From Litoditis marina (lineage: Eukaryota > Nematoda > Chromadorea > Rhabditida > Rhabditidae), in contig OZ038440.1 of NCBI GenBank assembly GCA_964036275.1, positions 2,542,001 through 2,606,000 of the forward strand: 64,000 nucleotides of DNA, written 5' to 3'. Shown piece after piece: positions 22,046 to 34,600 of the stretch. How positions within the stretch are numbered: the stretch's first letter is position 1; the number at the start of each line of letters is the position of its first letter. The translations under genes were made by a program, and so were the position numbers. A model generated the notes under the pieces. That model saw only the letters and a list, made by a program, of their open reading frames with translations, was not told where the DNA came from and ran no database searches.

Positions 22046-24876
22046 TTCTAGTTCGGAAAAAGGAAGCCTTCTCTCACAAATGTGTGTACCAGACAATTGA
22101 ATGAACCTACTTCCTGAACCGAAATCGAAGCAGAGTTCCGAATAGTTGAAAACCATCGCAGACGTACTGGTGTTCTGCAACAACAATAGGTTTGTTTTTT
22201 CAAAGTTGAATGTGGTATTATGATTCGTCGTTAAAGAGAGACAGAAAGGAAAGTTCATTATGAAATATCTGTTCAAGAGAGACTGATATATACCTTCTCT
22301 TACTTAAACTAACAAACCTAATTTGCATACGGCTCACATTAATTAGTCTGTTTTGGGGCGCGCAACGTTAGGTACCCCGGGGTACCAAAACCAGCTTTCC
22401 ATTCTGCCCTCCTTTAATTGTAACAAGACAATAACGTGACTCACGTAGTGCACATATATGAGCGGTAGTAGACTCGAATGTCTCATTCTGAAAAAAAACA
22501 TGAGAATTTAAACATATAGGCACATCAGAGGCTATTCAATCATTTTGAGGTAAAAATGTGTCGAATTAACATTCGAATTAGGATGATTAGGTGCCCATTC
22601 GTTTTTTGTCATGCATTGTTATGAGGAGTAAGTCAGTAGTCAGACTTCGAATACCAGAACGATCAGAGTAGGTAAACACTTGAGTTTTCAATGTTAATGT
22701 TGTCAATTTCCGTGCGGGGGGGGGGGATGTAAAACAGAACATCATGGAACGAATATATTCATGTAAGAACAAGATCAAAAATGAAACATAAATCATAAAT
22801 CAAAACGGCCGCTCGGGAGCACGGCGTCTCCCTCTCTCCTGATCTTGGGGGCGGATCGAGATCGTCAGCTGGAAATATAACAAATCAATATAGAGATACA
22901 AGAATTGTATGACTCAATAGTCTTGCGCTGCTGAGTATCCTAACCTTATTTGTAACTGGATATTAACTAATAATTGTGGAGAAACTTGGTGAAACTACGG
23001 TATCTAGATAGTCAATGCGAAAGTGACGTGAACCTAGTGTTCACGTCCTGGGTTACTGTACTGCAATACTTTGCATGGTGTACTTACGTACTTAATGTAT
23101 TGTACTTACGTACTGTGTGACACTTCATTAGAACGAAACGTCTTCTCATTCCTCTCTCTGCGTCAGCCTCCGGTTTTTCATTGTAAATAAGAGCAGGAAA
23201 CTTGACGGAAGAGCAAGGAAGATCACTTCGAATGTAGCAGGTTTGCTGAACGATAAAAAATGTTTTTTTGAAAACAAAAACACAAACGTAGATATGTTGC
23301 TCCGTTATCAAATATTTGGCTGACTCACCGTTTTTCGATGAAAGTAAGATAAGTATGGGACACCATCACATTTAGCTCGTTCATCCGAGGCTGAAATTGT
23401 TTTTCTATGAATGAATGGATACCTTTCTGAAACATAATGAGTGGAACAGCCAGTAGAAACATAATTAATGCCTTTGAATAGAGGTGGTAGATTTCGATCA
23501 ACTCGTCTTTGGTAATTTTCTCCAACATTTTGAATTATCAGGCCAACTACTTCAATTTTTGACTTTTACAACTAAAAGTGCACCAACCGTCTCCATCTTC
23601 TTTCTTTTGGAACACACTGCAAGGATATACCGTTTGACTGGGACGATGCTGAATCTGAACAGCATAAATTAAACAAACGAAACTTCATTTATATACATAC
23701 TTCTTGCCCTAATGATGCTTCTTTCATAAAATCGGGGTAAAAAATGCAGTAGTGTGCTCGAAATATCACAAATTCATCATCATGTCTCTGCCGTAAAAGT
23801 GATAAATCTTAAAACTGAGAAAACATATGCTTATCTGGGACTTTCCTTGTTGACTCCCTTCACTGAAGATGATAGTTAATATCTGGGCATGCAGCTATCT
23901 TGTAATCAAACGACTCATATCGTTAACTTAAAGGTAGACTAATTTGTGTTACAGACAGCTGAGAATGATTTGAACAAGTGAAATATCTGTAACGTTTACC
24001 TGCGTCGGTCTATTTGGGATTCGTTCCGCAGTCAGCAGATCGCATACTCTTTTCATTACATATTGCATGTGAAGTCCAGACAGCATCTAAATTGGGGAGG
24101 TTTTTTTCCAGATTGTGAGGCTAAACTTTGGAGAATTCCCGGCAACTTGCCAAATACCTCTTGAACAAAACAGGGTTACAACATACGGAAGAATAACATT
24201 AAAGCGAGAACACATCAGAACGTGGACATTCGTCGTTTCTCAGTATTCATGATATATTCGTTTTGAATCTGAAGCGGAATAAACAGTAACACTTTTTCTC
24301 GAACCTAATATTATTTTGACAATCGTTCTGTCTGTTCTTTGTATATTGTAAGGAACAACAGGAAACCTAATCTTGCATAATACAGTATAAAATTTCAAGT
24401 TTTATTCGTAACATCAAGTATTGCCCATGCAATGATCGCACACTTACGGAAATGGCTTGGTGATAAGCGAAATAGTCCTCATTGGGATCCTCCAGCCATT
24501 GTTTTATTTGTTTGGCGCCTCGCTTGATGCTCTCGCCGATTCCGATAGCGAGAAGAGTGACTCCTCCTGATCTTAGCTGTAAAGATTGGTCACGTTTCTG
24601 CCAATTTCCTGTAAATGTATACGGAAAATCTATTTGAAAAGAAGTATACAAGTGTCTTAATTGACGCGAATACATGGTGGATTGTTGAGGATGAAAGGTC
24701 ACAGCTCTCAGCGAGAGACCATACCCTATGATTTCCTCCGGATTCACTAGGATCATCCACTACAACTACTAGAATTAGCACGGATTGACCACTAACACTG
24801 TTTTCACCGTTCATCTTCCCATGTACAAAGACATGACTGCTCAAAATGCCTACAACGAACAAGTGAGAGTCGATAC

Positions 24877-25064
24877 TATAGTCGTCGCCAACGGAAAGGA
24901 GGTAGGGTGCAGTATATCTCAATTATCGCTGTGTACGGACACATGTATTTCTTTCCAAAGCTTGTCAGTTATGTGCTCTTGCAGCGCAGTGGATAGCGCT
25001 TTGCTACGCTCGCAAGTTTGATTCTGGCGAGAGACAAAAATTTATAAATTTGCCACCCGCAGTA
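24877..25064 (+). mobile_element. tRNA-like short element (copy 3)
   Basis: Begins TATAGTCGTCGCCAACGG and carries GCGCAGTGGATAGCGC and a weakened B box (AAGTTTGATTCTGGCGAG). It lies in a gene B intron. Confidence 0.7.
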
Positions 25065-25867
25065 CACGTATCTAACAAATTTGATGGTTTACGAACTAAT
25101 TCATCTCAGAAAAAGTCACATACACCTCCGAAACACCTTTCAAGAGAATACCTTCTTTGCCGCTGATTTTGTTTGAGGAGAGGAAACACCATCGGTTATT
25201 AGGATAGTCACCTTCACATCATTTTTGTCACTATATAAATTCAAACTCGATCAATTGAGGCCGGCAATATATTTCAATATCATAATATTAGTGATAATAC
25301 TGGGGATAATTATCGTGAACATAGGGAAAGTCATACTGATAATTATAGTGATAATAATAATAAAACTAATTATAAGCATTGAATAACCAACTTTCATCAT
25401 TTGAGCGGCCTTATAAAGTGCGAGATGGGTATATGTTTCTTTTCGGTCCTGTCTGGACGGAATGGCGGAAATGAAATCTCTGGGTCTCCATCTACGTTTC
25501 ACCCAGGTAGCAGCCGTCACTCTCGTAGAGAACTTGATGAAGCCAACACGAGTTGTTCTCGGAACAAGCTTAGCTGCCTTCTTCATGAAGTTCAGCACCT
25601 GATAGAGTTGAATCTCAGAAAAAGCCATGTCAGAAGTCAAAAGTCAACAGTCATTTTCACGTCACACTTGTACGATAATGATGAAAGGGAGGTTACTGTA
25701 AAAAAATCATTTCGTTTTTGAAGTATTTCTGACAATATCGACAGCAATCGTAATCGCATCATCGAACATTTTAATATTTTTTACGGAACTATTTCAGTCG
25801 TGTGTTACAAAACCAAGACATTGATCACATTGTAGTATCCGTAGAGGGGGTGTCCGTAATGTGAAAC

Positions 25868-26064
25868 TATAGTCGTCGCCAACGGAAAGGCGGCAGGATA
25901 TTGTATATTTCCCTGTCCGCTGTGTACGCCCACAAGTCTTCGATTCTGAAGCTCGCCTGTTATGTGATCTAATAGTGCAGTGGTTGCCGCTCTGCTACGA
26001 ATCTTTTGCTCGCAGGTCCGATTCCGGCGAGCGACAGAAATGTCTATATTTGGCCCTCATTATA
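25868..26064 (+). mobile_element. tRNA-like short element (copy 4)
   Basis: Begins TATAGTCGTCGCCAACGG and contains GTGCAGTGGTTGCCGC and the B-box-like CAGGTCCGATTCCGGCGA. It ends in CATTATA, the degenerate right terminus. Confidence 0.75.
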
Positions 26065-26777
26065 CACATGGATGAGCTTAATTACCAGTCATGAAGATAC
26101 CGCACCGCGTGGGATCGAATCGTGGTGTTTTGAATGCTAGCGCCCACACAACCAGTCGACCACTCGGCCCATTTTACAGAAAACAGATAGGCACGACGAG
26201 TTGACGAAGCGCACAACATATATGATGATCACAGCCTCGAAACGAAGCAACGTGAAAGAATAAATATGAAATAAAATATGACAACAGTCGGCCGACGAAG
26301 TCAGGCGGTTCAGGACTGCTTATTGAATTAAGTCTATGTGATGGTTCGCGAACTTATCAATTGTCTGGCAACTTTCTGAAACAGAGTGACCCGGGAACTG
26401 AATCTAACCTACCCTGGACCAATCTCTTCTGGCGATGGACTGAGACGAATCGAGAACAAAAATCAGGGTCATTTTCTTCGTAATTCTGTGACACGGGTCC
26501 TTGGAAATAAAACGCGTTCCCTAGAAAACATTTTATTTCATTTTGGGTATATTTATGTTTGGACTATGTCAGATTTCATTCAATACACAGTATGGTCGAT
26601 AAACGGTCAGAAATCGAGCAATAAGAAGGTAAGCAGGCAAATTGAGTATTTGTGCTGTGTTGACCCCACTATTCAACCACGATCAACATACATGATTGAA
26701 ACAATATTTCATGGAAACGTTTCATTTTTACTATGTACACTCCTTTGTGGTATTCTGGTATTTGAATAACTTGTGTA

Positions 26778-26974
26778 TATAGTTAGTGCCAAATTTATTA
26801 ATTTATGTCTCTCGCCGGTATCGAACCTGCGAGCGAAAAATTCGTAACTGATCGCTAACCACTAACCTATTTGAGCACATAACCGGCAAGCTTTGGAAAC
26901 GAAGACATGTGTGAGTGCACAGCGGAAAAAGAGATATACAGTACCCTCCCGCCTTTCCGTTGTCGACGACTATA
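26778..26974 (-). mobile_element. tRNA-like short element (copy 5)
   Basis: Minus-strand copy with both ends (TATAGTTAGTGCCAAATT and GTCGACGACTATA on the plus strand) and a clear B box (complement of GGTATCGAACCTGC). It lies between two gene B exons. Confidence 0.75.
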
Positions 26975-27148
26975 CCTATGACACTCTTTTCTAGGTTTGC
27001 GGCAATATCGAATACGTTTTGATCTGGTTGACTCAAAATTCGTCCTTTCAACGTTATTTCTGTCTAAATTAGGTCATTTACCATCGATATCGACTATAAG
27101 ATTGAAACAGGTAATTATGAAACAGACTAATTATCATCTATCACTTAC

Positions 27149-27236
27149 TCGTTCATATATCTGTGTAGCCAGGTCTGCACCTGCAGCCGTTACTTCGTCT
27201 CGACAGCGTCAGCATGACATCTACCTCTTCAAGGCT
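27149..27236 (-). pseudogene. decayed Cys-rich exon of the second VWA unit of gene B
   Basis: Flanked by a good acceptor (TTTTCACAG) and donor (GTAAGTG), this 88-nt stretch still encodes RCHADAVET in one frame and NGCRCRPGYTDI in another. Together these match the intact Cys-rich exon of the first unit (RCNADAI...GGCRCKPGNTDI). One extra base splits the frames, a TGA follows TDI, and another TGA precedes RCH. It sits exactly where the exon is expected. Confidence 0.75.
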
Positions 27237-27476
27237 CTGTGAAAACACACTTTGTAGAGTTCAGAACATATTTAAACGCACCAAACGAGTCCATACATAA
27301 AATCAATTAGTTTTAATCCAGTTCTCATTACCAAACTTTTACTTCAAATTTATCTTTAGAATAAAATCACACTCAGTTTTCTTTTTTTGCTTGACTAGGT
27401 TTTTTTCGATGATAGTGTGAATTGTTGTTCCAGCTCAGGGTGAACGGATGTTATACTAGGTTAATAGTAAATTGAG

Positions 27477-27580
27477 TAGTCAACGTAAGAATTGTAATGA
27501 GGAATCGTGCACTTTGTCATTACACGTTTTTGAGCTCTGCTGTGTTTAACATGTTTCACGTGACTGTACACTTGACCAAC
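27477..27580. repeat. dispersed repeat beginning GTCACGTAAAGTTAGC (diverged copy)
   Basis: Diverged copy: AGTCAACGTAAGAATTGTAA, then the shared CACGTTTTTGAGCTCTGCTG and CATGTTTCACGTGACTGT blocks. Confidence 0.55.
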
Positions 27581-28985
27581 AGTTTAAAGTGTAATTGTCC
27601 CTATACTCACTAACTACTAATTGTCGGTTTCTCCCATGACGGTGTAGGAACTTTGCATCACAGACTCTCTTGAAGACATTCTTCATGTGAACACTATTTA
27701 GCATCTGAAACAAATTAATTAAGCTTCATCAGCTATAAATGAGTCGCAAAGCTCTACAAGTTGTAATGTCCAATGTAGAAGCAAAAGTATAGTAGCGATT
27801 TCAAAGCCTAGAGCTAGCACCAGTTAAATTTGGTAGTTTTGAAGTGGTCGCTTTCTTAGAACATGTTCGGTTTTCAAGAAATGAATAGTGAGTTCTCGAC
27901 TTCTCGTACAGAAACTTACTGAAATAGCCTGATGATAGGCAAAATAGTCTTCGTTCGGATCTTCCAACCATTGCTTTATAAACTTTGAACCTGTCGAAAC
28001 ACTTTTGCCGATTCCGAGTGCAACGAGATTGATGTCCTTAGCTATCAGCTGTAAAAGTAAATCAATTTCAGGTATTAATATATATATTCCAGTTTGTGGC
28101 ACTTTTATAGAGAAAATAAACTGTGAATTGCAACCGATGTGGTGCAAGGCAGTATCCTTTCGAACAACTCTATAGCGATTTATTGGTCGGGAACGATTCG
28201 GAAACACAAAAAAAGAGTGAGATCAATTTCTATTTTGAAGATCAAAACTTAGATTCAGGTTAGAAAGTAGAGCATTCTCGCAAATATCAAAGATATCCTG
28301 CTCAATGTTCCGAGCAGCGCAAAGGAAAAAGTAACTGAAACTGCTAGATTAGTGTCGCTAGCTTTCCGTTAAGGTTATATGCAGAAACGTCCCGTGTTCT
28401 CTGTAATTGGCAAACAAGAAATTTGATTAGAAACAAACTAGGAGAAAGTCGTGTAGTATGTGGCCATTAAGCAGAACATACCTTTTTTGCTGCTGTATTC
28501 GTGAGAGCCAGAGATACCTTTGCCTTGCCCTTTGCTAATGGAAGACCATCCGTTATAAGAATCACCAGCTTGCAGCTTCCTTTCGTTTTTCTCTTTCTGT
28601 AAACGTTGAGAGTTGGGTGGGAACCGAACATTATTTCACGGCATGCCCACTAGTTGTCGAGTTTTTTCATTGAGTCGATAAACACTATACAGACACTCTA
28701 ACTACAATACAGTACCATTTTGAACAAAATGAAGAAAACCCTTTGGAAAGCTTGTTGTCGTGTGAGTCAGGATCATGCTCGTGCTTACACCAATGAGCTA
28801 GCCTTAGTTCACTGATATTTGACCTACATACATATCCTGTATTACAAACAATAAAAACTACTCAGTGGACGTAGCAAACACTCAAAAATCGCATGAAATA
28901 CCTCATGAGCTACTCGCACAAGCTTTTCATGAGATTTTGTTGATTGCCATGCTCAACATTGAAAGTTCACGAGTAGCTCATGAGG

Positions 28986-29220
28986 TATAGCCTTTTTCAA
29001 TTCCACTGGGACTCCTACAGTAGGAATTCGGAACTTCCAAGCCGTTTTGCTCACTTACTTTCGATAGGAGAAGTTGAAGATTTTCGTACTTCATTCTCCT
29101 TCTCAGGTAGAGTTAATGCACAAGAGGATTTTCGATGAACTCAATTTTCAGCTTCACTACAGTCTTCGGAATGTTCGCGAGGTTACTGTGAGAGTCTCAG
29201 TAGGAATGGTGTGAACTATA
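28986..29220. mobile_element. TATAG MITE with GAGACTCCTACAGTA subterminal motif (copy 2)
   Basis: Same family as 15886-16113. It is inserted inside a short element whose arms read CTCATGAG / ACTCATGA on either side (28898-28985 and 29221-29260), so this is a nested insertion. Confidence 0.75.
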
Positions 29221-30165
29221 TCTCATGAGAAACTCATATTAACTTCTCGTGAGATTGGAAGGGTTAATACGTCGCCAGATTTTCAAAGTGACTTACACTC
29301 AGCATTTGAGCTGCCTTGTTGAGAGCTGCGGGGGTGTTGGTGAGACTGCCATCGAATCGTTTCGGAATTCCGGCAACGAAGTCTCTCTGGGTCCATCTGT
29401 TTTTGAGCCAAAGAGCATTGGTTACTCTCGATCCAAACTTCACGAAGCCAACTCGACTAGTTCTTGGGACCACTGTGGCGGCAGTTGTCAAGAATTTGAT
29501 CACCTGAATTCTCCAGTGAAAAATCTTCCAATAATTGAACAAATAAGAGAATAATGTTTTTTCGTGGAAAAAACGTACGTTTTTCCAGTCTTTTCCAATC
29601 GAACCCGAACTGTCAAACACGAAAACGACAGACAGTTTCTCGACGACATTGCGGCACGGATCGTTGGGTATACATCTCATTCCCTAGAACAAATGCTGGG
29701 TAGAAGATGTGTATAAACCATTGCCTAATCTTAGTCGCAAGAACGTATATCTCACGAGCATACAGATACAATTTCACCACAATTTGTAACATTGACTGTC
29801 TTCTTTATTCTTAGGTCTGCTTGTTTCGACGTGTGCTCATCAACAGCAAACATTGCTTGAAGACAACAAACATTGCTCACTCTTTTGAATTTTCGGTGGT
29901 CCGGTAAATTACTATCACAAATATCGGTGTTTCCTGGCTTGCAGCGGCAACCACCTCTACTCGATATCGCGTCGGCATTGCATCTTGCTTTTCTCACTTG
30001 GCCAACTGGAACAAAACAGGCGTGTAAGAACATCAACTTTTACAAGCGTTTTGCTCATGTTACCTTCCTCATATTTGTATGTATGCACTGCACTATGGCA
30101 GTATTAACTGTTAAAATCATAGAGATAATAATTGACGTGAGTGACGGACTGAAGTCTCATAAATA

Positions 30166-30232
30166 GCGCGTACAGAACTTTTGCTCGCAGGTTCAACTCC
30201 GGTGAGAGACAGAACTGTGTAAACTTGGCACT
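30166..30232 (+). mobile_element. tRNA-like short element, fragment
   Basis: Only the 3' third is left: TTTTGCTCGCAGGTTCAACT, then GAGAGACAGAACTGTG and CTTGGCACTGG. Confidence 0.6.
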
Positions 30233-30400
30233 GGGTAAGGCATAAGAATTTTATCTTCCGCTCCGTTTCCCGAATTGAAACTGGAATTCCCGTTACGTCC
30301 AGGGAAAAAATACACAATATTGATTTTTGGAAAGGTATTCTGCCGACCGATGACTTCGCGAGTCTATAATTTCCATACCACTGGAACGTACTAATGTTTC

Positions 30401-30635
30401 TATAGTTCGCAGCATTCCTAATGAGGCTCCTACAGTAACCTTACAAATTTCCCGAAGGCTGTTGTGAAGCTGAAAATGAAGTTCATGAAAAATGCTCTTG
30501 TATATTTACTCTACCTGAGAAGGAGAATGAGGTACAAAACACCTCAACTTCTCTGATCAAATTTCAGTGAGCAAAACGGCTTGGAAGTTGCGAAGTCCTA
30601 CTGTAGGAGTCTCAGTAGGAATGGAAAATACTATA
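30401..30635. mobile_element. TATAG MITE with GAGACTCCTACAGTA subterminal motif (copy 3)
   Basis: Reverse-oriented copy in the gap between genes B and C, with intact ends TATAGTTCGCAGCATTCC and the complement of the left terminus of copy 1. Confidence 0.78.
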
Positions 30636-31646
30636 TCTAGCAGCGTACGAAGCAAGAAGCACAATTTTCGATTTCCCCGAAAGTGCGTCTGCCGAAGTGC
30701 AGGAACGTGTAAAGGTTCAGTGCTATTCGTTGGCTACGAATTACAAATCGAACGTAATTTTCTCCAGAGAAATTTCAAACTTGAACAATGGGGTGCTCAG
30801 AAAGCTAATCCGAATCACTAAAATCAAAGTAAACCAATGCTAGAAGAGATCTGATTGCTTTTACACGATTTCGAGGAATTATTCTCCTTCCCAACATTAA
30901 ACATTATACAAGAACATTTTTCATATTCTGTATTGATGAAAACCGAAGAGTATATAGTATATTAAGCACAATGTACAAAATATGAGTAGCACTCAGTTTT
31001 TGAGCTGTTGTGTTCTAATGAACTTTCTCACTGTAAACACGTGCACATGAACAAGTTTTTTCTTCTTTTTTTTTCTCAGAAACATGTGTGTTCGTTCATT
31101 TTTCTTCTAGACAAACTGAAACTATCACTGCGAGTGAAATATTTATTCGTTTTGAAATGAGTGAACATCTTCAATATCCGGTGCTCGAGCGTCGCACATT
31201 TCCAACCTGTAAAAGCATTACTTCTTTTTCAAAGTTCATTTTTAAACCGTTACCTTTGAAAAAAAGCATTTGAGCTTATTGCAAAAGAAAATATATTATT
31301 TTCTCATATACCTTCTTTGGAGAATATTGTAGGTTAAACGCACAGCGGTGGCACAAGTAGTTATAACTGAAAATAGAATATTCGGATATCGGGTCACAAT
31401 ACCACTGAAAATTGAGTTTGGTCTGGGTTGTAACTTTTCGTAAAGCCGAATAGAAAAGACGGGACATAGCCTGTTCGAACAAATTTTTCGATGGTTGTCT
31501 CGAGAGGCCGTGGGAATATGAAAAATCGCCGAATTGGTTGTCTCTTATGAATCGTCCGAATCGCCTAACTACCGACGACAGAGAAAGTTAAACCCAGAAA
31601 AGACTAGTCCGTAGTTCCAGAGATCACACAAGGTTTTTTTCAAATA

Positions 31647-34600
31647 CTATAGGAAACACATTTCCGCTCTAGCAGAAGTAAGTGTAGTGGATATTTCCTT
31701 GACTGAGATTGATATGTCAAACGTTGTTTCAGTGCTCTTGCCGGGTTGTGCAAGATGTTCACGAACATACTTCTGATCAGATCGAGCAACCGATTCGTAT
31801 CCATAATATTTTCTTCCAGCCAAATCGAGAGTAGAGGCAAGAGCACCAGCTGAGTTGACTGGAATGGAAATGAGATATGGGACAAGCACAATAAAAAGCA
31901 ACATCCTGAATTTTTGACTTTTGGACAGAAAACATGTATATTTGAAAATAAGCGATAGGAAATAAGTGAAAATCCAATCGAATGAAATGCAATATAGCTT
32001 GCCAGATTTCGATTATGATCGAGAGCGCAGATGAACAAAACTTCGTTTTCGCGGGATTGCGTTCGAAATTGTACTTTCAAAATACTAATCGCGAAATTAA
32101 ATCAAATTACGCATCAGCATTAATGTACGGTATGAAAAACGGTGGTTCAACCTTCCAACGAGTCATTTTGATTATAGATAGATCGAGAACTTACTTGTAT
32201 ATGACAAGTGTTCATGTAACTCAAATAAAATAAAACTTACAATTGACACCAGTTCGCCATCTATAATAGTCCTCAACCGATCCGTCGTAGTTGACCCATT
32301 TGGTTCCATTTGTGCCCTGCCCGAGCCAGATGTCCTTATTCTTCACGCCACTTGCTTCCAACGCAGCTAAACGAGAGAAACAATGATGAAATGATCATGA
32401 TAGTCAAAACATGTTGACTACGAAATATATGACTGCTCAACAATGTTGGAGAAGCACGAAAACATGTTTGAAGAATCTCGATAGAGAAAACCAGAAAGAT
32501 GCTTCCCAACCAGTATTGAACTGGTGACCTTTCTGGGGCTGTATGACAGAGTTGTACCCATTACTATTTAACTTTAACCGCTCTGGAATTCCCACACATT
32601 CCTCAATTTTTGAAACAAATTTCGTTATTTCACGTTAGCTAATTTAAATCCTCGGGTGGTGAATCACATTCCAGTTACTGATGTGTTCTGTTGACTCGAA
32701 ATGTGAACTATGTTTCTCAAAAGTGTTCTGTCGGAAATCGACCGCGGACCGTGAAGTTGTCAAGTTGTGAAATATGAATGTGTCCAGTATACCCAAAGCA
32801 GATTGTATATCTCGATCGATGTGAGGCACAAAGAGATTCGAATCTTTGCCATTGCAGATTAGTTTAGCCTCCATCCACTTCTTCTCTGAAGAAAAAAAAA
32901 CATTAAAACATCGCATGAAAACTGAATTATACTTACAGGTCTATCTCGCCTTGGAACACACGAGCTGAATTGCATGTGCCTGCATGATGTTGATTTCTAC
33001 TTTTCTAGTGACTGTGTAGTTTCGTGCATCACTCGGTCAAATTTCGGTCAGTTTTTTTTAACTTCACTTCATTTCTATACGAGTTTTGCTGCGCCATTCT
33101 TCATGTTTTTTTCTTCAAAAAAAAAACAGAATGTATTATGAATCCACCACTACTGCATATACACCCTTTCATTCGTTATTTTCACCCGGTGTACCAACGG
33201 ACGTACGTTCTGTGCCAGCCTTGAAACAGTGTCCTCCGAACCGATCGAACTCCTGACAATCGTAGTTATGACCTGAAGCAACTGGGATTCTATTCATTGA
33301 AGCACAGAGCCAAAAACCAATTGCTTTTGTTTTGTGTATAGAAGTATTAAATCTCCGATTTCGATGAAATTTTGCCCGAATGAATATGGGATACAACTGT
33401 CAGGAGAGAAAACCAAACTGAATTATAGATTCTCATCACTGAAATGAGTACATCGTGTATGATTATGATATTTAAGGTTGTTTTCTGTGCTATTCCAGTT
33501 TCCAGTTCTCATGAATATCAGTAGATAAGAGAACAATACAAGTCTACTCACGGAAGGCACAAACATTTGAACTGCTGTGCGCGAGGCTTTCATTCTGGAA
33601 TAATCAAATGTATTTTCACTCATAGTACGAAATATCTGTTGAGGAAAACACAACAACAACGATGGAAAAGAAACTCAATAGAACAGAGAAAGATTCGATT
33701 ATTGTTCGACAAAGGCAGATATAGTGGGTGCCATTTTAATAAACTTCTGTCTCTCGCCGAAATCGAACCTGCGAGCAAAATTTTCGTAGCAGGGGCGCTA
33801 ACTACTGCGCTATTAGTGCACATAACCGGGAAGCTTTGGAATCGAAGACATGTGTGCGTACACAGCGGAAAGTGAGATATACAGTACCCTACCGCCTTTC
33901 TGTTGGCAACGACTATAACATGTTTTTCAACCCCTTACCTTCATAAGAACCGAGCGTTTTCTCATTCCCTTCTCTGCATCTTCATCAGGTTTCTCGTACA
34001 CAACCGGAATGGAAATTTCGACGGAAAAGCATGAAAGGTGACTTCGAATGTAGCAGGTTTGCTGAATTATAGTTTTAGTCAGCTGTTGAGTCAAACATTT
34101 TTCTTCAACAGAGGCTCTGAAATGTTAACTTCTTCAACTTTTCACAGGAAAAAAATTATATTTATTACGAGAAATATCAGTAACACGAGAACATTCAAAA
34201 AGTTTGGAGTTTTTTATCACAAAAATGTTTCATGTTTCTTGATGACTCACCGTTTTTTCGTGGAAATAGGACAAGTAGGGCGCGCTTTCACATTTCTTGC
34301 GTTCCCCTGTGGCTGAAAACCCTATTTCATGACTTCGAACCATGAAAAATGAAAAGTCATATGAGTTTATTGAAGGATGCTTGCAACTCATTCTGAACAG
34401 GATTGGTCGAATTCACTCAGTTAGTTATACAGTTATGGAAATAAATGTTATTTATGGAGGCTACCAAGCTATTCTTGGTGCTCAGTTCTATAATATCGAA
34501 ATGCAGGCTATGATGACAGTACTAAACTTGATAAACTCAGTTTGATGTTTTATCGAACGATAACTAACCGTCTGCTCTTCCTTGTTTCTGGAATACACTG

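Larger units (their letters stand above)
20680..30005 (-). pseudogene. Gene B: double-VWA, Cys-rich and CTLD gene, probably decaying
   Basis: Exons recognised: 30005-29881 (Cys-rich), 29683-29579, 29503-29297, 28596-28482, 28048-27920 and 27704-27618 (VWA-1: DSSGS, LTNT, TDG); 26520-26413, 25598-25392, 25230-25152, 24576-24448 and 24086-24000 (VWA-2: DSSQS, TDG); 23648-23588, 23390-23329 and 23245-23110 (Cys-rich block); 22174, 21823-21731, 21473-21345 and 20846-20680 (divergent CTLD). Exon lengths match genes A and C. An AATAAA lies at about 20587-20592. Problems: 28596-28482 changes frame at an AAGCTGC/AAGCTGG duplication; 25230-25152 cannot be joined in phase; the Cys exon of VWA-2 is wrecked; the 22174 exon needs two missing bases; no signal peptide or start codon is found. 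It could still be a working gene with splice forms I misread, or sequence errors could explain some lesions. Confidence 0.6.
30006..31646. other. gap between genes B and C
   Basis: Holds one MITE (30401-30635) and a fragment of the tRNA-like element (30166-30232). I searched the minus strand for a signal-peptide exon for gene B and found none that is convincing. The in-frame ATG at about 30033 (MFLHACFVPVGQ) would make a poor signal peptide and is crossed by a good acceptor. Confidence 0.5.

Noticed and set aside
30006..30036. ATG at about 30033 as the start of gene B
   Set aside because: The putative leader is weak and a good acceptor (TTTTGTTCCAG) lies just before the Cys-rich exon, whose phase matches an upstream exon in gene A.
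31647..31904. Separate small secreted protein starting MLLFIVLVPYLISIPVNS
   Set aside because: The hydrophobic start spans a good splice acceptor (CCATTCCAG), and the rest matches, in phase, the last CTLD exon of gene B (20846-20680).
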